17,160 bases of DNA from Smittium culicis (GCA_001970855.1 LSSN01005288.1:1-17160); one strand, 5' to 3'; shown: positions 1-9,353, numbered from the stretch's first letter. Numbers and translations: made by a program. Notes: generated from the sequence alone by a model not told the origin.

Positions 1-23
1 GGGGGGGGGGGGGGGGGGGGGGG
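1..23. repeat. poly-G homopolymer at window edge
   Basis: The window begins with 23 consecutive G. The stop codon of the regulator gene starts two bases later. A run this pure at a sequence end is typical of an assembly or read artefact (two-colour sequencers report loss of signal as G), but the genome also has shorter natural G runs, such as 11 G at 9293-9303. Only one telomere-like unit (TTTAGGG, 24-30) follows, so I do not call a telomere. Confidence 0.9.
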
Positions 24-24
24 T

Positions 25-1963
25 TTAGGGTAAAGGTTTAATATTGAGGTTTTTGAGGTTGACGAGATTATTGTAATCGCTGAGGAAGAGGTACTCAGCA
101 GTATGCACGGACGAGAAGTTGGCGGAGAAGCAGCATACGAATTTACAGAAAGAAGAGTATTTGGGGACGACCCAGGGGTACAGGTCGTTTTGTGAGATGC
201 TGTAGGCAGCCATTTGGTCGGCTAAGTGAAGGGGCAAATGGTTGTAGCTGAGGAATTCAGCGTTTTTGATTCTGAGGAGGTTACGAATGCACGCGTCGAT
301 GAGAGTGTATATGGGCATTAATTTACTCGATGATCTGTAGTTTTTGATGAACTGCTCGTAAACGTCGTAATTTTTGGATTGGTTTTTGATGCTGAGGAAA
401 TAAAAATTGGAGAGGATTGTTAGGGTATGGATTTTCCAGGCAGTCATGTTGTAGCCCCATAATTTCTTTGGAACATTTTTTATTTTCCACGCGAACAAAT
501 TTGCGAGTTCTGTGGCTGATTTCAAGCATTCGAGCTTAGCAGTTTTTATCCTTTCAGGGTGTATTAGAGGGTGTTTCATTCTAACAATTTCAGACTGATG
601 GAGTACGATTTGTAACGTGTGGTATAATTGATGAACAGTGTAACCGATAGTAGTAAATTCAGCAGTTTTGGCTAAGGAGAAACCAGACAAGATGCTGAAA
701 TATAAGTGGTGATCTATGAAAACGGAAGTAGGATATTTAGCATCGATAATATGTTTAAGCGATTTTAAATTTGAATAGAGTTTGATGAAATTGGCGTTAA
801 TTTTGTTTTGATCTTTTTTTTTAGATAACCATCTTGTGCTAGAAAAAGCGATAATCTTTGAAAATAACCTATAGATAGCGATTAGTAAAGAAAAGTTGTC
901 AGAGGGGAGGTTATTTTTATTATTTTTGTTTTTGTTTGCGTGTATGTTTAGCTTTAAAATATCTCTGTCGATATTGTTATACTCGCCGCCATATCTAAAG
1001 TAATAATCGTCAGTAGGATAGTTTACATTGATGTCTCGTTCATGGATAACAGGGAAACCGATGGTGAAGTTGTAGACACCGTTTACGAAAATGTAATATG
1101 TCCACCAAACGCGTCTATTAAATTCCATTTCTTCTGGAGAAAGTTTATTGTAATAGTTTTTTTCAGAGTCAAGTTTATAAATTTTATATTTTTTAACGAG
1201 CCTAAAGAAGGTAAAGATGTGTAAAAGTGATTAGTAAATTTATAAAAATATTAACAAAAAGAAAAATATATATATGGGATGAGGAAGATATGGACTAACA
1301 GCTGTGATCGGACTAATGGAAGGTGGGTATGTTTGTTAAAAAAGAAAGGGGGGATAGGGGGTGTATATATTAGATGAGGTTAATAAATAAAAAATTAAGA
1401 GATGTAAATGAATGAGTGAATGGGGATAAAATTACTTGATAGGTAATTCATTTGTTTGACGTCCATATTTTTCCAGTGGTAAATGGAGAGAAGAGAGATG
1501 GCCCAGATGATATGAGGATCAAAGTTACCATTCTCCAATTTAATGAGATTAATCGCAGCATCTGCGTATAAATGGTCGATATTAACGTTTTTTAAATTTA
1601 GATTTTCAGAGATTATATCGGATCCAGCAGCTAGGAAGGAGAATAGAAAGTATTTTGGGAAAAGGTTATGTTTTAGGTTGTGTAGAAAAGAGGGGAGCTT
1701 GAGAGGAATCAACAAGTTTGGGTATTTGAGGAGGATATTTACAGTGATGATTTTGAGGTTTTTGTAGCAGGGGATAGGAAGGTGCGAGCCATTGTCTGCA
1801 GAAATAAATAAAGAATAAAAAATATGATTAAAATAATTCTAGGATAGCGGTGCTTCGAGGTAAATTTTTAATGTTAAAAATGAGAAAAAGTAGTTGGTAT
1901 GAACTCTAAATATCTTAAGCGAGTTTGAAGGGCTAATTTACCGCTACAATCTACTAGGGACAT
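25..1963 (-). CDS. Fungal_trans-domain transcription regulator (spliced, N-terminus uncertain)
   Basis: Likely a nuclear regulator of the fungal Zn-cluster factor class, judged from its Fungal_trans (PF04082-like) middle domain. The clearest block is RRVWWTYYIFVNG followed by a GFP and a DINVNYP element, matching the family RRxxWW...GRP...D(I/V)D.P pattern. Upstream, PSFLHNLKHN and WAISLLSIYHW match the LHxPTF and LQALLLLSxY blocks. Proposed exons (minus): 1942-1963 or longer, 1436-1795, 1300-1312 (13-nt microexon), 25-1201. All junctions are GT..AG and phases agree, giving 523 residues from the ATG at 1961-1963. An in-frame stop at 1231-1233 confirms an intron lies there. No CxxC Zn2Cys6 motif was found upstream to about 3000, so the DNA-binding part is missing, unrecognised or in distant exons; reading stays open above the ATG to a possible acceptor at 1992-1993. 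The gene is AT-rich and rich in Asn, Lys and Ile. The stop abuts the poly-G run, so the C-terminus is also slightly uncertain. No target is predictable. Confidence 0.72.
1300..1312 (-). other. proposed 13-nt microexon of the regulator
   Basis: The 1436-1795 exon ends in phase 1 at a GTAATT donor, while the last exon (from 1201, acceptor TTTAG) needs a phase-2 partner, so direct splicing breaks the frame. Between them, ATTAG precedes 13 bases that are followed by the donor GTTAGT. Inserting these 13 bases restores the frame and adds Ile-Arg-Ser-Gln-Leu exactly where Fungal_trans proteins have the YLGMAIRLA segment. The resulting introns are 123 and 98 nt, in the range of the other introns here, and the second contains TACTAAT, a good branch point. 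Inferred from sequence only. Confidence 0.6.
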
Positions 1964-2514
1964 GCTATGTGCAAAATTTTGAAAGCGTATACTATCGATT
2001 AGGGTGTATGTATCGGTTTGGGATGTTCAGTAATATAGAAACTAGTATTTTATGCTCGTTGGATTATTCGTGTTGTAATTCAATAATAGAGTGGAAAAGA
2101 TAAATAGGCGATTATAGAGTTGTGAAGATATGGAATTTTTTCGGAAGTATGATTAATAAAAGACAAGTATGGTAAGAACAGTATAAGATTAAATGCTAGA
2201 TGATAGAGATTATTGCAAAGAGTTTGATGAGTGCAGGTTTATGGAGAGGAAGATAAATAGAAAGGGGTTAAATTAGCTAGTGACTGTATGGGATATAAAT
2301 AAGTAAAGAGGCATATAATTGAACCAGGTATATAGCTATAAGAGAAGATTCAGCAGATTATATATACTGATTGAATTTATTTTCGAGTACCAAGAAACTG
2401 ATTCTTATAGTAGTCGCTTTTGGAAGGCTAAAAAAAAAATAGTCACAATTTAAAAATGGAGTAAATCGCTTCAATTTATGTAATGGAATAGTCATCAAGC
2501 TAAAAAGAATCAAG

Positions 2515-2654
2515 AAAAAGTAACGGATACGTTTGAAAATCGTAGGCGGAATTTAGCTAATCCGATCCATATTTTAGCGAAAGAAAAAAAAAAGTAACCA
2601 ACTGCAGCAGATCCTTCATGCAGTATCCCAAATTTGGACCGTTACTTTTTTTTT
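2515..2654. repeat. compound inverted repeat with internal hairpins
   Basis: AAAAAAAAAGTAAC (2585-2598) is the perfect complement of GTTACTTTTTTTTT (2641-2654). An alternative left arm, AAAAAGTAACGG (2515-2526), is the perfect complement of 2639-2650. Inside the outer stem are ACTGCA/TGCAGT (2601-2606 and 2619-2624, 12-nt loop) and the palindrome CCAAATTTGG (2628-2637), so a single strand could fold into a three-way junction closed by 14 bp. Both strands end in a T9-T10 run. It could be a small structured RNA, a fold-back mobile-element remnant, or chance in AT-rich DNA. No family recognised. Confidence 0.6.
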
Positions 2655-3025
2655 AATGGTGATTAAATTTAGTGTACCAAAGGCCAAAATATAGCATATT
2701 GGCGCTTTTGGGCATTATTGATCCAGAGCCAAAAAAAAAAAGCGATTATTTGCATTAGCTGATGTCAGCATTTACAAACAAAATATAGCCTTTTTGAGAC
2801 AAAAGTGAAATTGGGATAGTTGACACCCTAAAAAGTAGAAACAGTGCCTAATAACTAATAAAAGAAAAGGTTTTAAGCTACTCGATCCACTCCGGAAACA
2901 ATTATTCTATGCTAAACAATACTTGCTATGTGTATAATACCAGCCTGAAAGCAGTGGAGTTTCTGCATAGAAGAGCATAGAGGAATGGGAAATGTCGAGG
3001 CAGCTAAAATTAAAACCAAGCTGTT

Positions 3026-3084
3026 TATCACAATGGCAGTTTTTTTATAAAAGCCGCTAGTCTAAAATAGAATCCATTGTGATA
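3026..3084. repeat. 11-bp perfect inverted repeat
   Basis: TATCACAATGG (3026-3036) and CCATTGTGATA (3074-3084) are perfect inverted copies separated by 37 nt that contain a T8 run. The arms have mixed base composition, so they are less likely than poly(A/T) arms to arise from composition alone. No coding region overlaps it and its function is unknown. Confidence 0.65.
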
Positions 3085-3660
3085 TCTAATTACTATAAGC
3101 ATACTAACAAATTTGTAGAAAGTAGACAAACTGAAAAAAAAAAAAAAACAAACAAAAGTATAAAAGCATCCCAAATATACAAAATATTTAACAGGTACAG
3201 AAGGCTAATAAATGAGGATACGATTTAAAAAAAAATTCAATAAAGGCAATAATGTGGGGAGGTGGAGTTTTATTGCTTTTTTTTATCTCTTCTCACTCAA
3301 CATATATAGAATATGTATGCTTATATAAGTTACCGAAAGCTGGCAAGCACTAACCAAAAAAAATATAAATTAGAACCCAACAATTAATTGACGAGCTCTT
3401 AAATTAACTCTAATTTTTGATCAATTTTTTGATGCACCATTAATTTTTATATACTAACCTTAATGGTTTCTAATACCAAACTAAAATATGCACTTTCTGG
3501 GAAAAAAAATGCGATATATATGCTGACTTAAAATGCAGGAGCTAGTCTTCTTTTCTTGCTTTAATTTTTTTCATAAAAATACCGACCATCACAGTAGTAT
3601 ATATCTTAGCACTTACCATCTCAAAATTAGGATTATACTTGAGTGCTGTGAATACCAAAC

Positions 3661-3684
3661 TATATATGTATATATATATATATT
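3661..3684. repeat. TA dinucleotide microsatellite
   Basis: A nearly pure alternating TA tract with one G interruption. It is an intergenic simple repeat. Confidence 0.85.
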
Positions 3685-3969
3685 AATGATAAGCAAATTT
3701 TAGCTTGGCTTTAAGCATTAAATGCAAATAAGTGGATAGAGTGTAGCAGAATATTACAAAAATGGGTGAATTAGTATTTATTTGGATTTAGAATACTAAA
3801 TTTTTGTAAGAAAACAGGAACTGCAGTGTGGTTAAGAAATGAAATATAATAAAAAAGCTCAAAAGGAGTGTAAAGAGTGAGGAGATAGTAAAAGTACTAC
3901 AAGAAAAAAAAATCATAAAAAAAAAGTGGAAAAAGGGGATAAAGGGGATAAAAGAGGAGATAAAGCTGC

Positions 3970-4605
3970 TCAAATCATGAGGAGGGCGTTATCGAGGGCA
4001 ACTTTCGCTTCGTTGCCGCCGGTATCGAATATGATCGCGAGTCTCAAACTGTCAACGGCCTCCTTGTACCTGCCCATTCCAAGCAGAGCCTTACCGCGCC
4101 TGAAGTGGCCCTTGCCCCAGTTGCGCTTCAGCCGCACAACAATCTCGCTGTCCCAAAACGCCTCCGCGAACTTACCGAGCTCCAGGAAACACGCCGCGCG
4201 GTTGCAGAACAGCACGCTTGTCTCGTCCGCGATCAGCTGCCCGCTGTCCCACGGCGGTCGCTGGTTACTCAGTGCGAGTGCCTCTGTGTACTTCTTCGCC
4301 GCCTCCGCAAAATGCTTGGTGCGGAACAAATTGTTGCCGTCCGTCTTCAAGCTCTGGATCTGCTTCATCAGCTCGGGATTCGGGCTTGGAATCCCATTCC
4401 CATTATGCTCCATCTGCCTTGTTAAGAAATTCGATAGCGAGTAGTCTGCTATGCACTCACCGCACACCTGCTTCGTATGTTTCTTGCAATGCAATACCTG
4501 GTCCACCAGAACCATGTTCTCGTACCCTGCTAGCTCGATCTTTGGCGCATCGTCTTTCGTTGGAAACGTCGGGCGCGATCCATATGGTTTTGTCTCGAGT
4601 GTCAT
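3970..4605 (-). CDS. SEC72: Sec72-like TPR protein of the ER translocation complex
   Basis: A 211-residue single-exon protein. Residues 38-59 hold C40-x2-H43-x4-C48-x2-C51 followed by ADYSLSN, resembling the N-terminal Cys/His element of fungal Sec72 proteins. Residues about 80-205 form three TPR motifs. The residues of a dicarboxylate clamp are in place (K87, N91, N135, K165, R169), the signature of TPR domains that bind the EEVD-type tail of Hsp70/Hsp90. In yeasts Sec72 sits on the cytosolic face of the ER with Sec62/Sec63/Sec71 and helps post-translational import by docking Hsp70. The ATG at 4605 has A at -3 and is the first in frame; the stop is TGA. The exon is GC-rich against very AT-rich flanks. 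Other clamp-type TPR proteins (for example TTC1-like) are the main alternative. The Cys/His element plus a single TPR domain of this size favours Sec72. Confidence 0.78.
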   Translation of the reverse strand: MTLETKPYGSRPTFPTKDDAPKIELAGYENMVLVDQVLHCKKHTKQVCGECIADYSLSNFLTRQMEHNGNGIPSPNPELMKQIQSLKTDGNNLFRTKHFAEAAKKYTEALALSNQRPPWDSGQLIADETSVLFCNRAACFLELGKFAEAFWDSEIVVRLKRNWGKGHFRRGKALLGMGRYKEAVDSLRLAIIFDTGGNEAKVALDNALLMI

Positions 4606-5181
4606 CCTTCCACTACTACTTTAAAAAATGTATATACTTTTGTTCAAAAGACAAATTAAAAAAAATGATTTAAGAATAGATGCGGATACAGTCTTTTATA
4701 AAAAAAATTAACGTGGCAGAAATGTTTATAAAAGAATATATATCGCTGCATTTCAAATTTTTATTATTTTTCTCTACATTTTTGCGTTTCTATTATTAAC
4801 TTTTTTTCTCTATTAATATTATAGTTTTTATTTTACGTATCGGCTACTCATTGGCTACTTTCCAAAATCTCAGCACGCTTTCAATTCTTAAAACTAAGCC
4901 TTCATCCAATCATAATCATTGATACAAATAGTCTATTGGCCTTTACTGCACATATTACAGCGAGATTGAATTAATTGGACACTTTGAATAAATAGGAAAA
5001 AATCCATACACTGATTCGCCCAGTATATTATAATTGATACACAGCTCTAGAAAATGGCCAATAGAAATATAGCATAAACCAATTAAAGAAAAAGATTGTT
5101 TTTAAAACAAAGGAAAAATATGTATAGTAAAAGTCTAAAGAAATAAATATAATAGAGTATAAAAATATGGTGATATAAACA
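4606..5181 (-). promoter_or_regulatory. SEC72-like upstream region with CCAAT cluster and TATA-like boxes
   Basis: This spacer between the SLX1 stop and the SEC72-like ATG holds no gene. TTTTATAAAA (4694-4703) and TTTATAAAAG (4725-4734) lie about 90-130 bp upstream of the ATG and could serve as TATA boxes. Five CCAAT motifs in either orientation occur within 235 bp: 4850-4854, 4906-4910, 4935-4939, 5058-5062 and 5079-5083. CCAAT is the site of the HAP/NF-Y complex in fungi. The upper part must also contain the SLX1 3' UTR and poly(A) site, so some motifs may be incidental. Confidence 0.5.
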
Positions 5182-6508
5182 TTATAGAGGAGGTGCAATG
5201 ATTGAGTGGATGTACTCTTTGGCCGCAACGCCCCAGTTGATCAAGTGACCGCACCTCGCGCACCCAACGTCCACAGATACCAGTGTATTCCCTGGACTAT
5301 ACTTGACACACTCTCCGTTGTAGTTGGACGGTGTGGTGCGAAGGCAGTACAAATGCAAAAACGATTTGCAGCCGCTGTTCTTGCATCTTGTGTACGGAAC
5401 TTCTGCCTTTAAAGAAAAAATAAATTAAAAAAAATAGTATATTTATAATTGCAACTATCAAAAATAAATTTACGTAGGTGGTAAATTTGCGAGGAATGGA
5501 GGAATGCAAAGTTACCTTTATAGAGTCTGCGCACAAGTAGCACGCGCTGTTTGCATCAAACTCCAATGCATTAATGTCTATATTATCAATATACAGATAA
5601 AGATAAAATAGTTGCAAAAAGTCAGCCTTTTAAAATCGCTTCCAGCCCTTTATTTATTAAAAAATAATAAGGAAAAAGTGCTTTGCTTACCTATATCCCT
5701 CAGTTTGTCCAGATAAAGTTTTGGTATATCAGCAACGGAGACGCTGATATGGTCAGGGAAGTACGGCCTTATAGCCTTTTGCTTGAACACCCCGTACACA
5801 TGGTCGTCCTGAAAACACACATGCAGCGGCCATAAACTGAACGGCCGCAGGAACAATATCACTGAAAGCGCCTCCAGCTTGCCGAAATACGACTCTTTCC
5901 ACTTCTTCAGCACCTGCACCTTCTTCGCCGCCACGTAACTGAAATAGTCTTCCTTCTCTATCCCTGCCATGCCTGCTTGACGCCGCTCTAGCCCTTCAAC
6001 ACCACTGCTGCTTTTATCCATCGACGCCACTGGTATCCGCTTGAACTTGAGCGAATTTTGTGGGTGCTGCAGCGCATACTCAAACTACGTATACAAATAT
6101 AGTTTGATTTATATTTTTTTTTATAGCTTCTTTTATCGTTTGTTTACCTGCAGTGCTGCAAAATCGGTCGGAAACCCATAAACAATCGCCTTCATTTCCC
6201 TAATCACAACAAAAAAAAACTATATTTTACTTTAAATGAAACTAAAAATAAAAAATAGTTAGGGTAAGAATCCTGTATTAAAAAAGAAAAAAGAAAAAAA
6301 GAACTGGTTGGAGATGATCTTACCATGGCCTGTTTCTCGAGGTCTTATAAGCCCCGCCTTTCTTCTCGCCATTATGCTGCCTCAGTCTATTAATCGGATT
6401 GTTCGTCTTGCCGACATATACGTACCCATGCCTACCAACCTTACTTGATTGCAAAATGTACACGCAGTTGAAGTCTTTGAATTCGTTCCTCTTCGCGCAA
6501 AAGCTCAT
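5182..6508 (-). CDS. SLX1: structure-specific endonuclease subunit SLX1
   Basis: Slx1 is the catalytic GIY-YIG subunit that, with Slx4, cuts branched DNA and Holliday junctions in the nucleus. Exons (minus): 6324-6508, 6148-6199, 5691-6084, 5516-5577, 5182-5406. All introns (124, 63, 113, 109 nt) are GT..AG and phases join cleanly, giving 305 residues, within the usual family length. The nuclease domain (about 12-95) has VYILQ and YVYVGKT (the GIY-YIG core), then NRLRQHNGEKKGGAYKT with Arg41/Arg43, WEMKAIVYGFPT, and FEYALQHP with the metal-binding Glu81. The C-terminal finger runs C223-x2-C226 ... C239-x4-C244 ... H249-x2-C252 ... C280-x2-C283, followed by GHLINWG, the Slx1-type RING/PHD ending. 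Start is the ATG at 6508; the stop is TAA at 5182-5184. The junction from exon 3 to exon 4 lies inside the finger. No broken or missing key residue is seen. Confidence 0.95.
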
Positions 6509-7091
6509 TCTCTATAAACTTTGCTTTATGTTCTAGGCGAATGAAAAGGAAATATATTGCTCTTATTTTAGGTAATATATATTCAAAAAAGCTGAAAATA
6601 ATACTTAATTTTGTGATCTAAGAAATCTTAATTTTGTTTCAATACTTCAATAAAAACAAATCAATGTATGCAAAAAATCATAAAATTATGCATTTAGAAT
6701 ACATATAATTCTATAGTCTATCAAAAAAAAAAAAAGTTCTCAGTATCAACTTTTCTGCGAACTATAGCGTATGCCAAAAAATACCATAATTCCACAGATA
6801 AACACAACCATCATCTTCAGATACGTATATTAATATCTACCCATTAGGCATATAGAAATGCCTTTATACTTTATAGATATTTTTTCCCTGCTATAGAATT
6901 ACGAATCTATAAAACTAAATTTTACTTTATAAAGATTCATTAAGAGTGTAAAATAAAAATGCCCAAAAAACAAATTTTTAAGCATTCAAACAATAAAAAA
7001 AAAAAATCATATATTTATAAATAAAAATATAAAAATCCAAGTCTTTCTAAGTCTCCAGTACCGCACCCCAGTATGCGCTATAATATAAAAA
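6509..7091. other. AT-rich spacer: SLX1 upstream, NUC1 downstream
   Basis: About 580 bp without a gene on either strand. It must contain the SLX1 promoter and the NUC1 3' UTR. It is strongly A+T rich with several A8-A13 tracts (for example near 6724-6735 and 7000-7006). I see no distinct motif or RNA gene. Confidence 0.7.
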
Positions 7092-8442
7092 TTAGTTGAT
7101 GTATCTAGGATCCGGCCGGACTTTGCACACTGTGTGCTTGCACAGTTCGCCAACAGACCCGCTGTTCCGATCAACGGACGAGAACAAGTCAAGCCCAGAA
7201 GCGCGTTCAACGGCCTCGATCGGCGTGATGAAACTTTCGAGCGGAGTTTCGTTGAGCACTTTAGAGTTCGGCACCACAAACGCCTGCATCAAGTGCTTGC
7301 CCGCGCCCTGCTGCACCTGCTGGTACTCGCTATCGGTCGCCAGCACGGCCTTGAAGAAATGCGTCGGCACCGCGATGTTCGGCGGGTTCCCAATAACTTC
7401 GTACCGCACCGTCCACTTCTTCGTAGTCTCGTCGTAGCTCGGCAAGTACAGCGGGCCCGTAACCACATACACGTGCTTATACCGTTGCGTCAGATCCCGC
7501 ACAAACGTCTCGAAAAACGCCCAGTAGTGGCGGTTGAACCCTTCGCCTACCTGCGGGCTTATGTTCGTCAGCATGAACGTCTCGTCCATCGCTTGCTGGC
7601 TAATCTTGCAATTGCCCGCTGGCGCCATGTGGCCGCGGTCGTACCCGCTCCGGAAATAGTCGCTCAGCAACGACCGGTTCTTCTTCGGAATCGACGTGTC
7701 CTCGCGGAACTTGGACTCCTTACGATCTCCTGGCCCTCTCAACGTATCCTTCGTCAAATGCTCTGCCACCTATCGATTATTATTATTATTTATTTTTTTA
7801 TATTTGGGCAAGCACGCATCGAAGTACAAAAAATTTAACTTGCTATTATATATAGGAAAAGACGCGTTTGCTACTAAATAACATACCCAGTTCGGATTCT
7901 TGAGCATTCGGTTGTAAGAGTAAGCATACGATTCACGGACCCCAAAATCGTTTATAGGACCTAATACATTTATAATGGTCCGCATAAATAATCAGCCATA
8001 ATAACGAAAAAAAAGCAGATCAAAAAGACAAATAAAAAAAAAAAAAAGAGCTACATCTTTACACAAAATTTGCAAAAGAGAGGGGAAAAAAATTTTTTTT
8101 TTTTATATGTAAGCAAATAAAGAAAATCTAACCTGGAAAACCGTACTGGAGCGATTCCTTGCCGCCAGTACCTTTCCTAGGGCCAGCAACGCTGTCGGGC
8201 TGGCCGCCGCTCTTATACACAACGAGCGCCATATTGTTGTTGGTAGTGCTAGTTCCGCTCATACTGCTCGTTTGGCCCTCCATCTCTTTGGCAAGAATTA
8301 TGGGCTCCCCATATCGCATGTCGTGCTGATCGGTCGGCGCCGCGTTTGTGCTGGCTTTGTTGCGCAAGTACATGAAGTACGCGCTGACTGCGCCGCCTGT
8401 AAGGAAACTGCCGCCAAAGAGTGCTGCCGGCTTCGAGATCAT
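7092..8442 (-). CDS. NUC1: mitochondrial DNA/RNA non-specific endonuclease (NUC1/EndoG)
   Basis: A beta-beta-alpha-metal nuclease of the EndoG family, acting on DNA and RNA in mitochondria and, in fungi and animals, linked to mtDNA turnover and cell death. Exons (minus): 8133-8442, 7887-7960, 7092-7769. The introns (172 and 117 nt) are GT..AG with matching phases; total 353 residues. The N-terminus has a hydrophobic stretch (about residues 6-26, Gly/Ala/Phe-rich), fitting an inner-membrane anchor or presequence, then a Ser/Thr/Asn/Gly-rich linker. YGFPGPINDFGVRESYAYSY and RMLKNPNWVAEHLT mark the start of the nuclease domain. The catalytic motif DRGHMAPAGN places the general base at His175; TNISPQ and FNRHYW follow, with Asn207 the likely Mg ligand. 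The domain is complete to the C-terminus. Exon GC is much higher than that of the introns and flanks. The ATG at 8442 is followed directly by the anchor segment. Confidence 0.96.
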
Positions 8443-8450
8443 TCTTCTTT

Positions 8451-8484
8451 TTTATTTATTTATTTATTTATTGCGGGGGAGGGG
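8451..8484. promoter_or_regulatory. (TTTA)5 repeat and CCCCTCCCCC tract in NUC1 leader
   Basis: Just upstream of the NUC1 ATG lie five TTTA units (8451-8470) and then GGGGGAGGGG (8475-8484). On the gene's sense strand this reads CCCCTCCCCC followed by (TAAA)n. CCCCT is the core of the yeast stress element. A similar tract occurs three times upstream of the neighbouring carrier gene. The tetranucleotide repeat probably lies in the 5' UTR. Confidence 0.45.
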
Positions 8485-9353
8485 AGAGAGAGAATGAATG
8501 GAAAAATTAGCTAGAAAAAATTAATTGATTAGTTGATTGATAAAAACAGTTCGCGAATAACTTTTTCTAAAAAAGTTAATTCTTGGTTATATTAACGAAG
8601 AAAAATTTTAGTGAAAAAAAAAAGCAAAATATAGTGATTGTTAGCCTGAATATACACTATATATCTAATCTAAAGAATGTAAAAATCAAAAAAATTTAAA
8701 GTTATATAAAGCACAAAATTTACTCTAGTAAGCTTTAAGTAAATAAAAAAAAAATCGATTTATATTGCACTAATTTTTTATTTAATCTATGGATATTCCG
8801 TTTGCCAAACTGAAATATCTCGTATTCTTTTAAAGTACTTAAACTACAACTACTGATTTAATCTAATAAGTAAATAGGTAATCAAATTTTTAAATTTTTG
8901 AATGTGAAAAATAAAACTCTAGCGTGACAACGAAAATGCAGAAAAAGATGGCGCAAAAAAGCGTGGATAGTTTCAAATAATACTAATAATAAATAAAGTA
9001 TAGATAAATACGCGGCTATTATCTCATGTGGTTAAATTATCAAAAAAAGCGTGACAAAATATTTAAATTTCAAAAACAATATAATTCTGTATATGAAGCG
9101 GATAAATTAAAGTAAACTATAATTAAAATAGAATAAATGTGGCAAAAAAGGTGACTGATGTTAATCATAACTAGAAACTCATTGCAAAAGTCCTTTTTTT
9201 TTTTTTTTAATTCAAATAATAAAAAATAAAAGTAAAAGTAAAAAGTAAAAAATAAAAGATAAAAAAATGAGTAAGAGGGGGTAAAAAAAAAGGGGGGGGG
9301 GGGATAAAAAAGCATCTATAATGATAAAAGAAGAATTGATTATATTTTTATTT
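8485..9353. other. AT-rich spacer: NUC1 upstream, carrier downstream
   Basis: About 870 bp without a recognisable gene. It should contain the NUC1 promoter and the carrier's 3' UTR. The segment 9197-9303 is low-complexity on the plus strand: T-run, repeated AAAGTAAA units, then A9 (9284-9292) directly followed by G11 (9293-9303). The apparent short hydrophobic reading frames on the minus strand here are translations of this homopolymeric DNA. Confidence 0.7.

Larger units (their letters stand above)
1964..3969. other. about 2 kb gene-poor AT-rich spacer with inverted repeats
   Basis: No recognisable protein or tRNA gene was found on either strand. The part up to about 2400 may hold further 5' exons or the leader of the regulator: its minus strand is pyrimidine-rich, with a short open stretch around 2105-2225. 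The middle holds near-perfect inverted repeats (2515-2654, 2703-2744, 3026-3084) and A9-A15 tracts. A TA microsatellite lies at about 3661-3684. The stretch 3920-3965, just beyond the SEC72-like stop, is purine-rich with two GGGGATAAA copies. Confidence 0.7.

Noticed and set aside
24..30. Telomere repeat at the window start
   Set aside because: Only one TTTAGGG unit is present next to a pure G run; no tandem array.
2585..2654. Terminal inverted repeats of a DNA transposon
   Set aside because: Only 42 nt lie between the arms and there is no transposase or clear target-site duplication; kept as a hairpin candidate instead.
3926..4673. Several plus-strand open frames opposite the SEC72-like gene
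   Set aside because: They mirror the GC-rich minus-strand exon, show no family motif, and the minus frame has a clear TPR domain.
7134..7838. 234-codon plus-strand open frame opposite NUC1
   Set aside because: Shadow of the GC-rich nuclease exon; the minus strand encodes the conserved DRGH nuclease.
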